Positions 19,879 to 28,862 are shown, numbered from the stretch's first letter. The stretch is DNA of 64,000 nt from Suilimivivens sp045586385 (GCA_045586385.1 JAZNAE010000086.1:9346-73345), one strand, 5' to 3'. Numbers and translations are program-made. Notes: generated by a model from the sequence alone, not told the origin.

Positions 19879-20433
19879 ATGAAGAATTATACAAAACAAG
19901 AAATTTTAAAAATCATTCTTTCCGTAGCGAAAGAATATGATGAGAAACTAAATAATAAGCATTTTAAAATTACTTATCAAAAGGGCAAAGAGAAAGAGGA
20001 AGCCATTGTTGGCTTTCGTGATATGAACTTTTTACATTTGACAGGAGTTAAGACGAAACTATCAGCACAACAGTTTTATCATGCCTGTGTAAATGGCAAA
20101 TTGTCAGAACGAGATTTCGAGATTGATAATAAGGGAAAAGTTCAACAAAAGATTGCAGTGTTGCCATATCTTCCGAACCTGTTATATGGGAACTGTATGA
20201 TTGGTGATTTCATAAATAGTGGAATTATGATTCGTGCAGATTATTTTGTGGGTGATACAAGGGCGATAGTAAGTGTTGGATTTAAAGTGGGTAAGACTGC
20301 AGATATACCGGTGACGCTGTATCATGAAGATGTGCGAAAGTTAAGTCATCCGACGTGTAAGGTGTTAGAGATTTGGTGTAAGTGTTTTGATGAGGCAGAG
20401 TATGGTCTGTGTACATATAGTGCAAAAAGTTAA
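19879..20433 (+). CDS. PBECR4-like nuclease-domain protein, candidate toxin
   Basis: A 184-aa cytosolic protein with no signal peptide. The segment NFLHLTGV...SAQQFYHACVNGKLS and the C-terminal CKVLEIWCKC resemble the PBECR4 family (phage-Barnase-EndoU-ColicinE5/D-RelE-like nuclease 4), recalled from family knowledge rather than a search. It starts at ATG 19879 with AGGGG upstream, 17 bp after the terminator that ends the tandem RNA. The leader-repeat-terminator-gene layout is that of type III toxin-antitoxin loci such as CptIN, but the protein does not look like ToxN/CptN. It could also be a stand-alone regulatory or phage-defence nuclease. Confidence 0.6.
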   Translation: MKNYTKQEILKIILSVAKEYDEKLNNKHFKITYQKGKEKEEAIVGFRDMNFLHLTGVKTKLSAQQFYHACVNGKLSERDFEIDNKGKVQQKIAVLPYLPNLLYGNCMIGDFINSGIMIRADYFVGDTRAIVSVGFKVGKTADIPVTLYHEDVRKLSHPTCKVLEIWCKCFDEAEYGLCTYSAKS

Positions 20434-20463
20434 AAGTAATAGGTTTTTGTTATAATTGAGAGA

Positions 20464-20660
20464 ATGCAAGAATGGAGAAATAAGCTAGAAGAACTGCTTA
20501 AGATTCCGAATGGCTCGTTTGAATTGTATGCAGGGAAGAACAAACTCATAAAAAGGAATTCGAAAAGTTGTTAGCAGAAAACATTGAAATATCAGGATTT
20601 TGTAAATTTACATTTGCGTCTCTTCGTGGTATAGTAAATACTGATTGTTGAGGCTCTTTT
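20464..20660 (+). pseudogene. Frameshifted small-gene remnant
   Basis: A frame opens at ATG 20464 (MQEWRNKLEELLKIPNGSF) and stops after 36 codons. A second frame near 20545 continues with THKKEFEKLLAENIEISGF and ends near 20651, so one indel would join them into a protein of about 60 aa. A TATAAT-like box sits just before it. The following 160 bp to ychF hold only short coding-like fragments. The family is not recognised. Confidence 0.4.
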
Positions 20661-20820
20661 TTGAAAGTACATACAACCGAAGATGAAAAAATAAAGAAAT
20701 TGATAAAGTTGCGGCGGCATTGAAAGTGGTTTGATTGGTGCATAAATTGGTACATAGCCAACCTTGCAAACTACACAAACCCCGTAAAATCAAGCTTTTT
20801 AAGCAAAGGAGATAGAAAAA

Positions 20821-21918
20821 ATGAAACTAGGAATTGTAGGACTTCCCAACGTAGGGAAAAGTACATTATTTAATTCCCTGACAAAGGCAGGTGCAGAATC
20901 AGCAAACTATCCGTTCTGTACGATTGATCCCAATGTGGGAATTGTAGCAGTACCGGATGAGAGACTAAAGCTTTTGGGAGATATGTATCACTCCAAGAAA
21001 GTGACACCGGCGGTAATTGAATTTGTAGATATTGCAGGGCTTGTAAAAGGTGCTAGCAAGGGGGAAGGTTTAGGAAACCAGTTCCTTAGCAATATTAGAG
21101 AGGTAGATGCGATTGTACATGTAGTGCGTTGCTTTGAAGATGCCAACGTAGTTCATGTTGACGGCAATATCAATCCTTTACGTGATATCGAAACCATTAA
21201 CTTAGAATTAATCTTTTCCGATATTGAAATCTTAGAAAGAAGGATTGCGAAAACAGGAAAGGCTGCCAGAATGGACAAGTCTCTTGCCAAAGAAGCAGCT
21301 TTGCTGGAAGCATTAAAAGCACATTTAGAGGATGGCAAGCTGGCAAGAAGTTATGATACAGATGACGAAGACGAACTTGCACTTTTAAATTCCTATAATC
21401 TGCTTACCTACAAACCGGTTATTTTTGCAGCAAACGTGGCAGAAGATGATTTGGCAGATGATGGTGTTAACAATACCGGTGTACAGGCTGTCAGAACATT
21501 TGCAAAAGAAACAGACAGTGAAGTGTTTGTAATCTGTGCACAGATTGAACAGGAAATTGCCGAACTGGATGATGATGAAAAAGCAATGTTTTTAGAGGAC
21601 CTAGGTCTTGAGCAGTCCGGTCTTGAGAAACTGATCAAGGCAAGCTATCATTTGCTTGGACTTCACAGCTTCCTTACGGCAGGTGAAGATGAGACAAGGG
21701 CTTGGACCATTAAGCTTGGAACCAAAGCACCTCAGGCGGCAGGTAAAATTCATACGGACTTTGAAAGAGGATTTATCAAAGCAGAGGTAGTAAACTATAA
21801 AGACTTGTTGGAACATGGTTCTCTTGCGGCGGCCAGAGAAAAAGGCCTGGTGGGTATGGAAGGCAAGGAATATGTTGTTAAAGACGGAGATGTGATTTTG
21901 TTTAGATTTAATGTGTAA
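20821..21918 (+). CDS. ychF: Redox-regulated ATPase/GTPase YchF
   Basis: Obg-related P-loop protein that hydrolyses ATP and associates with ribosomes. G1 is GLPNVGKST (about 6), and DIAGLVKGASKGEGLGNQF is the G3 region. The usual NKxD is replaced by NVAE in FAANVAEDD, the change linked to ATP preference in this family. The C-terminal TGS domain ends at the stop. It has 365 aa and a good ribosome site (AAAGGAGATAG). Confidence 0.97.
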   Translation: MKLGIVGLPNVGKSTLFNSLTKAGAESANYPFCTIDPNVGIVAVPDERLKLLGDMYHSKKVTPAVIEFVDIAGLVKGASKGEGLGNQFLSNIREVDAIVHVVRCFEDANVVHVDGNINPLRDIETINLELIFSDIEILERRIAKTGKAARMDKSLAKEAALLEALKAHLEDGKLARSYDTDDEDELALLNSYNLLTYKPVIFAANVAEDDLADDGVNNTGVQAVRTFAKETDSEVFVICAQIEQEIAELDDDEKAMFLEDLGLEQSGLEKLIKASYHLLGLHSFLTAGEDETRAWTIKLGTKAPQAAGKIHTDFERGFIKAEVVNYKDLLEHGSLAAAREKGLVGMEGKEYVVKDGDVILFRFNV

Positions 21919-21927
21919 GTGTTTTAC

Positions 21928-22170
21928 TGTTGCTTGCAAAATATATACAGTTTCAATTCTGCTTACGGACATAAGTGTTTCTAAATGTTCTGCTCAAATA
22001 AGTGAATAATGGACACAACCGGCGGCAATAAGTCATTCATGACTCGTTGCCGCCTTTGTCTGCCGTCCGGGCAGACAATTGTTGATTGTTTACAGAACTT
22101 TAAGAAACACTAATTTCCTTCATCAAGAATTGCAACAGTATATATTATTTGCAAACTACAGCAAAGACAC
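21928..22170. repeat. MITE-like imperfect palindrome between ychF and mraZ
   Basis: The arms 21929-21990 and 22095-22165 are imperfect inverted complements. Matching blocks include TTGC..TTTGCAAA, ATATATAC, CAATTCT, AGTGTTTCT and GTTCTG. The centre holds two clean hairpins (22021-22054 and 22058-22076). The structure could be a small non-autonomous transposable element carrying a terminator. No coding sequence is seen from 21919 to 22320; a further short hairpin (GGAA/TTCC inside TAGTG/CACTA) lies at about 22178-22203. Confidence 0.5.
22021..22057 (+). terminator. Terminator downstream of ychF
   Basis: GGCGGCAA (22021-22028) pairs with TTGCCGCC (22047-22054), with inner pairing and a short T run. 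It separates ychF from the mraZ operon. Confidence 0.75.
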
Positions 22171-22330
22171 TACATTTAGTGAAGGAAACGTTCCGACCAC
22201 TAGATATTGATAATAAGGAGAGGTGTTGATTTTATGCGCTTTGCAAGGCTTTGCAAGGCGTATTTTTTTTACGAAAATCGCACGATTTTGCTTGAAATGT
22301 ATTGGGAAATGGGTTAAAATAACTTTAAAA

Positions 22331-22375
22331 GTGGTAGAAAGTGGAGGAAAGTGGCAACATAGTGGTGCAAAGTGG
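22331..22375 (+). promoter_or_regulatory. MraZ operator: five GTGG repeats
   Basis: GTGG occurs at 22331, 22341, 22351, 22362 and 22372, mostly within AAAGTGG, at one helical turn (10, 10, 11, 10 bp). MraZ is known to bind tandem GTGG-type boxes in front of its own operon. A start within or just after this array would place mraZ under autoregulation. The sequence from 22376 to 22490 also has two ATAATCGAC repeats of unknown role. Confidence 0.75.
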
Positions 22376-22511
22376 TAGATTATCAGGTGCGCAAGATGAT
22401 GATAATCGACACTGATGTTGTAGATAATCGACGTAAAGAATGTAGAAAGTCGACACTTCCGAGTTTTCTGTGGCAGACCGCTTGTAACTGGTGAAGGCAG
22501 GGCGAGTGCAT

Positions 22512-22943
22512 ATGTTTATGGGTGAATACAACCATACAATAGATGCTAAAGGCAGACTGATTATTCCCGCCAAATTTCGTGAAGTACTCGGTGATGAATT
22601 TGTGGTGACAAAGGGAATGGATGGCTGTCTGTTCGTGTTTGATCATACTGAGTGGCAAGCCTTCGAAGAAAAGTTACATACATTACCTATGATGGATAAA
22701 GAAGCAAGACAATTCACACGTTTCTTTTTAGCCGGTGCAGCTGGCGTGGAAGTAGACAAGCAGGGAAGAATTTTGATTCCGGGTGTGCTTCGTGAATTTG
22801 CAGATATAACAAAAGATGCCGTGTTAATCGGTGTTGGAAGACGAATTGAAATCTGGAGCAAGGACAGATGGGAAGGTACCGTTACCTATCAGGATATGGA
22901 AGAGATTGCAAAGCATATGATAGAACTTGGTATCGGAATATAA
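22512..22943 (+). CDS. mraZ: Transcriptional regulator MraZ
   Basis: AbrB-like DNA-binding protein that heads and regulates the dcw cluster. The start at 22512 gives MFMGEYNHTIDAKGRLIIPAKF and 143 aa, the normal length; an upstream GTG at 22491 only adds seven unlike residues. Two SpoVT/AbrB-type domains are visible, the second around DKQGRILIPGVLREFA. The five GTGG boxes upstream are its expected binding site. rsmH follows 19 bp later. Confidence 0.95.
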   Translation: MFMGEYNHTIDAKGRLIIPAKFREVLGDEFVVTKGMDGCLFVFDHTEWQAFEEKLHTLPMMDKEARQFTRFFLAGAAGVEVDKQGRILIPGVLREFADITKDAVLIGVGRRIEIWSKDRWEGTVTYQDMEEIAKHMIELGIGI

Positions 22944-22962
22944 AAAAGGTGGAGATTTTACC

Positions 22963-23898
22963 ATGGAATTTAAACATACCTCTGTACTTCTGAAAGAAAC
23001 GGTAGATGGATTAAAGATAAAGCCGGATGGCATTTATGTAGACGGAACACTTGGTGGTGGCGGACATTCTTATGAAATTGCCGGCAGGTTAAATGATAAG
23101 GGAAGACTCATCGGGATTGATCAGGACGATGCAGCCATTTGCGCAGCAGGTGAAAGGCTTTCCGGGTTTGAAGACAGAGTTACGATAGTAAGAAGTAATT
23201 ATAGAAATACAAAGCAGGTGCTTACAGAGTTAGGAATTTGTCAGATTGACGGAATGATGTTAGATCTTGGTGTTTCATCGTATCAACTTGATAATGAGGA
23301 AAGAGGTTTTTCTTACCGGTATGATACACCACTCGATATGAGAATGGACAAGCGCCAAAGTTTAACTGCGAGAGATATCGTAAACGAATACAGCGAGATG
23401 GAATTGTTTCGGGTAATCCGTGATTACGGAGAAGATAAGTTTGCAAAAAATATTGCAAAGCACATTGTAAGGGCAAGAGTGGAAAAACCCATTGAGACAA
23501 CAGGGGAACTGAATGAAATCATCAAGGCAGCCATTCCGGCAAAGATGAGAGCGGAAGGCGGACATCCTTCTAAAAGAACTTATCAGGCCATCAGAATCGA
23601 ATGCAACAGAGAATTGGAAGTTCTTAGAGAATCCTTGGAAGAATTAATTGATTTACTCGCGCCGGGAGGACGGCTCTGTATTATCACATTCCATTCCTTG
23701 GAAGATAGGATTGTAAAGACAGCGTTTAAACAGGCTGCGAATCCCTGTACATGCCCACCGAGTTTTCCGGTTTGTGTATGCGGTAAGGTAAGCAAGGGTA
23801 AAGTGATTACAGGGAAACCTATTTTGCCAAGTGAAGAAGAATTGGAAGTCAATTCCCGTTCCAAAAGTGCAAAACTGAGAATATTTGAAAGATTATAA
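22963..23898 (+). CDS. rsmH: 16S rRNA (cytosine-N4) methyltransferase RsmH (MraW)
   Basis: Methylates C1402 of 16S rRNA at N4. SAM-binding GTLGGGGHS (about 29) is followed by LDLGVSSYQLD and GFSYRYDTPLDMRMD, and the C-terminal FHSLEDRIVK is typical. The start at ATG 22963 is chosen because AAAGGTGGAG sits 5 bp before it and homologues start MEFKHTSVLL. It has 311 aa. Second gene of the dcw cluster. Confidence 0.96.
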   Translation: MEFKHTSVLLKETVDGLKIKPDGIYVDGTLGGGGHSYEIAGRLNDKGRLIGIDQDDAAICAAGERLSGFEDRVTIVRSNYRNTKQVLTELGICQIDGMMLDLGVSSYQLDNEERGFSYRYDTPLDMRMDKRQSLTARDIVNEYSEMELFRVIRDYGEDKFAKNIAKHIVRARVEKPIETTGELNEIIKAAIPAKMRAEGGHPSKRTYQAIRIECNRELEVLRESLEELIDLLAPGGRLCIITFHSLEDRIVKTAFKQAANPCTCPPSFPVCVCGKVSKGKVITGKPILPSEEELEVNSRSKSAKLRIFERL

Positions 23899-23919
23899 AT
23901 ATTAAGGAGCTATATAGTA

Positions 23920-24378
23920 ATGGCAACAGCAGGAAACAGAAGGACAACTGCATATCAATACGCCTCTACGGCGCGCCGGTTGCAGACTGTTCCCGGCAGG
24001 GAGCAAAGTCCTGTAAGAAAAATAAGCCATGCTACCCGTAAAAACAGGGAGCGTGCACTACATATGAATATCGGATACGTACTGTTTCTTGTAACTGCCA
24101 TGGTGAGTGCGGGAATGATCCTCACAGGATATTTAAAACTGCAGGCAGACATCACAAGCAGTATGAAGAACATTGCTTCATTGGAAAGTCAGTTAAACAC
24201 TTTGAAAATGGACAATGATGAAAACTATAGCCGTATTTCAAGTAACGTAAACTTAGAGGAGGTAAGACGTATCGCAATTCAGGAACTTGGCATGCAATAT
24301 GCTGAGGAAGGACAGATTATTGTCTTTAACGGTGAAGATAGCGATTATGTAAGACAAACGGGAGAAATACCCGATTAA
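23920..24378 (+). CDS. ftsL: Cell division protein FtsL
   Basis: Short bitopic division protein (152 aa) that forms a coiled coil with DivIC/FtsQ. A basic cytoplasmic N-terminus of about 45 residues precedes one membrane helix (about 48-70, IGYVLFLVTAMVSAGMILTG) and a heptad-rich segment (about 75-115). The sequence is poorly conserved; identity rests on topology and position between rsmH and the PBP. Ribosome site AAGGAG. Confidence 0.85.
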   Translation: MATAGNRRTTAYQYASTARRLQTVPGREQSPVRKISHATRKNRERALHMNIGYVLFLVTAMVSAGMILTGYLKLQADITSSMKNIASLESQLNTLKMDNDENYSRISSNVNLEEVRRIAIQELGMQYAEEGQIIVFNGEDSDYVRQTGEIPD

Positions 24379-24389
24379 GCAGGTGCCTT

Positions 24390-26606
24390 ATGGAAAAAGG
24401 AAAAGCATACAACAAGTTCACAATTAAAATGCAAAAGAAGCTGGTAGTACTGTTTATATTTGTACTGCTGGCTTTTGTAGGGTTATTTTGTCGTCTCTAT
24501 ACGATTACAAGAGATAACGGTGAAAGATATAAAAAGCAGGTATTGTCACAGCAAAAATATGACAGTACAACAATTCCGTACAAGAGAGGTTCTATTTTGG
24601 ATGCAAACGGAAGTGTGCTTGCAGCCAGTGAAAAAGTATATAATGTGATTCTTGATTCAGTAGCTGTTACGGACAAGGAAGAGTATCTGGAGCCTACGCT
24701 GAGTGCATTAAGCAGTCAGTTTGGCATTGATACCGCAAGCGTACGTACCTACATAGCAGCAAACAGCGAAACATCAAGATACCATGTACTGGCAAAAAGA
24801 TTGACATATGAAGAAATTTCCGGCTTTTTGGAACTGCAGGAGGCTAAAGATTCCCAAATAAAAGGAATCTGGTTTGAAGAGGAATATACAAGAGTATATC
24901 CGGGTAATACACTTGCCTGTGATATTGTTGGATTTACAACAAATGATAATATGGGACAGTATGGACTGGAAGAATTTTATAATGATGAATTATCGGGAAT
25001 TCCCGGTCGCGAATATGGTTATTTGAACGATGATTCCAATCTGGAACGTACTACCATATCCCCGCAGGACGGAAATTCAATAGTTTCAACAATTGATGCA
25101 AATATCCAAAGTATTGTTGAAAAATATTTGCTGAAATTTAATGAAGAATACAAAGATAATTATCATCCGGGCAATGGTGCAAATAATTTGGGATGTATCA
25201 TTATGGATGTGGATAGCGGAGAAATTCTTGCCATGGCAAGTTATCCGAATTTTGACTTAAATAACCCAAGAAATACGGATGCACTGATAGGAATGCCTAT
25301 TTTAGACGAAAAGGGGCAGAAAACAGGAGAATATCTTACACAGGAAAGTCTGGAAGCAATTGAATCGGAACAACTGATGTATTTGCAATTGGATGCACTT
25401 TGGAAGAATTTCTGTATTGCAGATACCTATGAACCGGGATCTGTTACAAAGCCCTTTACGGTTGCGGCCGGAATAGAAAGCGGAAGCATTATCGGAACCG
25501 AAAGTTATAATTGCGAAGGTTTTTTGCATGTAGGTGATCATGATATTAAGTGTCATAATGAATATGGTGACGGTGTTCTTACCGTACAGCAGGGAATTGA
25601 ACGGTCCTGTAATGTGGTAATGATGCGCATCGGACAGGAGATAGGAATTAGCAACTTTACACGTTTCCAACATACGTTTAATTTTGGATTAAAGACAAAT
25701 ATAGATTTGCAGGGAGAAGCAAGAACTGCCAGTCTCATCTACACAGAAGAAACTATGGGACCTACAGACCTTGCAACCAATTCTTTCGGACAGACTTTCA
25801 ATACGACTATGATACAGACGATTACAGGATTTTGTTCGCTCATAAATGGTGGATATTATTACGAACCCCATATGGTCAGTAAAATTGTTAGTCCCAGCGG
25901 AGCTACGGTAGAAAATATAGAACCCCGTATTTTAAAGCAGACAGTGTCGGAAACCACATCAGATACAATTATTGAATATTGTAATACGGTAGTGTCGGGA
26001 GAGTACGGTACCGGTAAAACTGCCAGACCGGCCGGTTATATGATTGGCGGAAAAACGGGAACGGCAGAAACATTGCCTCGTGGAAATAATGAGTTTGTAG
26101 TTTCTTTTATGGGATATGCACCGGCAGATGACCCTGAAATAGCTATTTATGTAGTAGTTGACAGGCCTAATGTAAGATACCAGGATGATGTAAAACATGC
26201 TACCAAAATTGTTAGAAATATTTTAACAGAGGTTCTTCCTTATATGGGAATCTTTATGACCGAAGAACTTACGGATGCAGAAAGGGAAGAACTGGAAGCT
26301 TTGCAAATAGAAATCATGATGCCGCCGATAACAAATGATGAAACAGATGAGGCGACAGATAACGCAGAGACAAGCACAGGCGAGTCGCAGGAAGGAAAGG
26401 AACAATCAGAAGACCAAAGTCCGGATGAGATGCCGGCCGGAGAAGACGAAAGTGCTGAGACGGAAGAATACAAGGAAGTTTGGAAAGAATTTCCGATTGA
26501 TCCGGTTACCGGATATGCGGTAGATCCAAATAACGGAAATTATGTGGATCCTATAACAGGAGCTGTAATCGGAGGCAGCTACGTAGGAGACAAAACAGAA
26601 GATTAA
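24390..26606 (+). CDS. pbpB: Division-specific penicillin-binding protein (PBP2B/FtsI type)
   Basis: Class B PBP transpeptidase for septal peptidoglycan. It has an N-terminal anchor (about 17-38), a dimerisation domain with RGSILDANG, and a transpeptidase with active-site SVTK (about 350), SCN (about 406) and KTG in GGKTGTAETL (about 554). There are no PASTA domains; instead a Glu/Ser/Asp-rich tail of about 90 residues ends in short repeats (DPVTGYAVDP, YVDPITGAVIGG). It has 738 aa. All three motifs are intact, unlike the next gene. Confidence 0.92.
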   Translation: MEKGKAYNKFTIKMQKKLVVLFIFVLLAFVGLFCRLYTITRDNGERYKKQVLSQQKYDSTTIPYKRGSILDANGSVLAASEKVYNVILDSVAVTDKEEYLEPTLSALSSQFGIDTASVRTYIAANSETSRYHVLAKRLTYEEISGFLELQEAKDSQIKGIWFEEEYTRVYPGNTLACDIVGFTTNDNMGQYGLEEFYNDELSGIPGREYGYLNDDSNLERTTISPQDGNSIVSTIDANIQSIVEKYLLKFNEEYKDNYHPGNGANNLGCIIMDVDSGEILAMASYPNFDLNNPRNTDALIGMPILDEKGQKTGEYLTQESLEAIESEQLMYLQLDALWKNFCIADTYEPGSVTKPFTVAAGIESGSIIGTESYNCEGFLHVGDHDIKCHNEYGDGVLTVQQGIERSCNVVMMRIGQEIGISNFTRFQHTFNFGLKTNIDLQGEARTASLIYTEETMGPTDLATNSFGQTFNTTMIQTITGFCSLINGGYYYEPHMVSKIVSPSGATVENIEPRILKQTVSETTSDTIIEYCNTVVSGEYGTGKTARPAGYMIGGKTGTAETLPRGNNEFVVSFMGYAPADDPEIAIYVVVDRPNVRYQDDVKHATKIVRNILTEVLPYMGIFMTEELTDAEREELEALQIEIMMPPITNDETDEATDNAETSTGESQEGKEQSEDQSPDEMPAGEDESAETEEYKEVWKEFPIDPVTGYAVDPNNGNYVDPITGAVIGGSYVGDKTED

Positions 26607-26611
26607 TGAAT

Positions 26612-26664
26612 AACCTCATAGAAATGGTAATAAATTATAATAATACCTTTTCTATGAGGTTTTT
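26612..26664 (+). terminator. Terminator hairpin between pbpB and spoVD, covering the spoVD ribosome site
   Basis: A 13-bp outer stem (26612 onward with 26649-26661) and inner pairs are followed directly by TTTT and the spoVD ATG. The only Shine-Dalgarno-like sequence, GAGG (26656-26659), is in the right arm of the stem. Confidence 0.8.
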
Positions 26665-27858
26665 ATGTTAAAAAATAAAACAAGTAATCGCAAAAAAATT
26701 GTGACAGTCTTTTTTCTCTGTCTGATTATTTTTATGTTGCTGGTGGGAAGATTGGTTTATCTGATGGTGTTTCATTCAGAATATTACACGGAAAAAGCGC
26801 AGCAGTTGCATGAAAGGGAAAGGAGTATAAAGGCTGCCAGAGGGAGGATTATAGACGCCAATGGAACTGTAATTGCAGATAACAGGACAGTGTGTACTAT
26901 TTCGGTTATCCATAGTCAGATAAAGGATCCCGATAAAATTGTAGAGGTTCTAAGCAAAGAACTTGATTTGACAGAGGAATATGTGAGAAAAAGAGTGGAA
27001 AAGTATTCCTCCATAGAACGGATTAAAAGTAATGTGGATAAAGAAATTGGGGATATTATCCGAAGCTATAATCTTGAGGGAGTAAAGGTGGATGAGGATT
27101 ATAAACGCTATTATCCATATGGCTCTCTTGCATCTAAAGTACTTGGTTTTACGGGAGGAGATAATCAAGGGATTATCGGACTTGAAGTAAAATATGAGGA
27201 TTATTTGAAGGGGACAGAAGGAACCATACTTACGGTTACCGATGCAAGAGGCGTAGAAATTGATGAGGAAGGGGAAGAGAGAATTGAGCCTGTAGCCGGA
27301 AATGACCTATATATCAGCCTTGATATGAATATTCAAAGTTACGCCACACAGTTGGCGAAACAAGTGATGGAAACAAAAGAAGCAGAGAGAGTATCAATTA
27401 TTGTTATGAATCCGCAAAACGGTGAGATAATGGCGATGGTAGATGTGCCGGAATTTGATTTGAATCATCCCTATGAACTGCCGGAGTCAGTGGATTCGGA
27501 AATGATTTCGGCAGAAGAAAAACAGGAACTGCTAAACAGTATTTGGAGAAACGGATGTATCAGTGATACGTATGAGCCGGGTTCCACCTTTAAGGTAATT
27601 ACTGCTGCGGCAGGACTGGAGGAAGGGGTTGTAACTGTCAATGATAATTTCAGCTGTCCGGGCTATATTATGGTGGAGGATCGGAGAATCAGATGCCATA
27701 AAACCACGGGACACGGAGCAGAAAATTTTGTACAGGCGACTATGAACAGCTGTAAGCAGGAAGTAGTGAAAAGTGTCCCGAAAGAAAAGATTGAGAAGGA
27801 TAAGGGAGATGCTTATATTTCTTTTTTTATTGCAATAACAAGAATAACCGGAATATAA
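26665..27858 (+). CDS. spoVD: 5' part of split SpoVD-type penicillin-binding protein
   Basis: First 363 codons (26665-27753) of a class B PBP: membrane anchor (about 12-34), RGRIIDANGT, dimerisation domain, and active-site STFK at about 307 in YEPGSTFKVITAAAG. The native frame ends at Ser362-Cys363 of the SxN motif; the mobile element then adds 34 foreign codons to a stop at 27858. Position after pbpB and before mraY matches B. subtilis spoVD, the PBP for spore cortex synthesis. Without excision the product lacks the Asn of SxN and the KTG box, so it should be inactive as a transpeptidase. The 3' half is at 36544-37185. The spoVD name rests on synteny. Confidence 0.85.
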   Translation: MLKNKTSNRKKIVTVFFLCLIIFMLLVGRLVYLMVFHSEYYTEKAQQLHERERSIKAARGRIIDANGTVIADNRTVCTISVIHSQIKDPDKIVEVLSKELDLTEEYVRKRVEKYSSIERIKSNVDKEIGDIIRSYNLEGVKVDEDYKRYYPYGSLASKVLGFTGGDNQGIIGLEVKYEDYLKGTEGTILTVTDARGVEIDEEGEERIEPVAGNDLYISLDMNIQSYATQLAKQVMETKEAERVSIIVMNPQNGEIMAMVDVPEFDLNHPYELPESVDSEMISAEEKQELLNSIWRNGCISDTYEPGSTFKVITAAAGLEEGVVTVNDNFSCPGYIMVEDRRIRCHKTTGHGAENFVQATMNSCKQEVVKSVPKEKIEKDKGDAYISFFIAITRITGI

Positions 27859-27943
27859 CAAACACACCTAAAGTGTTGAACAAAACCACATAAAGTAATA
27901 TAATAAAACAGTACAGAAAAAATTAAAAAAAATTGAAACTTTC

Positions 27944-27974
27944 TGCAACCTTTTTAAAACAACTTATCTCTATA
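27944..27974 (+). promoter_or_regulatory. ECF-type promoter, copy 1 (element)
   Basis: TGCAACCTTTTT at 27944 is followed after 18 bp (measured from TGCAAC) by CTCTATA (27968-27974). The same pair with the same spacing recurs at 32813-32843. A dyad ACTTAT/ATAAGT surrounds the -10 box. Probably drives the gene at 28054. Confidence 0.55.
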
Positions 27975-28053
27975 TAAGTGTAAAGGGCAAAACAAGATAA
28001 AAAGGAGAAGCCCTAAAGAAAAAATAGTACGAAGAGAGATGGAGGATTTCAAC

Positions 28054-28764
28054 ATGAAGAAAAGAATTATCACAACATTATTAGTAACAGTATTAGGTTT
28101 ATCATCAAGCATTACAGCATTTGCCGCACCTAAGACAATGCCGGATGGAAATGTATTTGATGCAGAGTATTATGCAAATACGTATGCAGACGTAAAAGAA
28201 GCATTAGGAACAGATGAAGCAGTACTTTACAAACATTACTTAGACTACGGAAAGAAAGAGGGAAGAAAACCGGTAGCAGACATGACAGCTTCTGTAGCCG
28301 GGACTAATGCATCAGGACTTACGTTTGAAGAAAGTGACAGAAACTATTTAATTGCAGCTACAATTGCAAATGGCGGTGAGCATGTAGAGGGAGAATGGTG
28401 GTCTGCTACATATAATTTTGTAAGAAAAGATTATACTGCAGATCCAAGATATCAGGAATTAAAAGCATGGATTATTAATAATTCAAACGGCTCAGATTTA
28501 ATGATTGCAGCACCTTATAGTTATTGCGTTGAGACGACAGATGAATCAAAGGAATTAGTAAATATGACAAAAAATTTAGCAGTAGACCTTATGAAAGAAG
28601 GATACTGTAAGAACATAGAAATTGATAATCTTCCAGTGGATGGTCAGATCAGAGGATATGTTACAGGACGTTCATGGTATCAAAAATGTTCTATCAATAT
28701 GACTAGAGCAATTGATAGTGTAGTAGCAAATCATCCTGAAATTAAAGGCTATTTCAAAGAATAG
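28054..28764 (+). CDS. Secreted protein of unknown function (element cargo)
   Basis: A 236-aa exported protein. The signal peptide (about 1-25) ends in TAFAA. The segment FDAEYYANTYADVKEALG...YLDYGKKEGRKP (about 35-70) resembles short repeats found in clostridial surface proteins. The rest (GEWWSATYNFVRKDYTADP...) has no recognised family. The start at 28054 is chosen because GGAGG precedes it by 8 bp; the ATG at 28039 would make a weaker signal peptide. It lies behind the ECF-type promoter. Confidence 0.7.
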   Translation: MKKRIITTLLVTVLGLSSSITAFAAPKTMPDGNVFDAEYYANTYADVKEALGTDEAVLYKHYLDYGKKEGRKPVADMTASVAGTNASGLTFEESDRNYLIAATIANGGEHVEGEWWSATYNFVRKDYTADPRYQELKAWIINNSNGSDLMIAAPYSYCVETTDESKELVNMTKNLAVDLMKEGYCKNIEIDNLPVDGQIRGYVTGRSWYQKCSINMTRAIDSVVANHPEIKGYFKE

Positions 28765-28862
28765 TTTACTATGGCACTTAAAAAAGCAGAGAGCGTTGAT
28801 AAAGAACATAATATGTAATAAAATGTAAACGGATAACAAGAAAAAGTATGAGGAAAAAACAC

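Noticed and set aside
22491..22511. GTG start for mraZ adding seven residues
   Set aside because: Family members start MFMGEYNHTI; AGGGCGAG is well placed for the ATG at 22512.
24390..26606. pbpB as the sporulation-specific PBP and the split gene as the essential one
   Set aside because: The intact PBP is first in order, matching vegetative pbpB; an essential PBP could not stay split.
27754..27858. 34-codon extension of the spoVD 5' part as a functional domain
   Set aside because: It is element DNA read by chance after the junction; Lys-rich with no recognisable fold.
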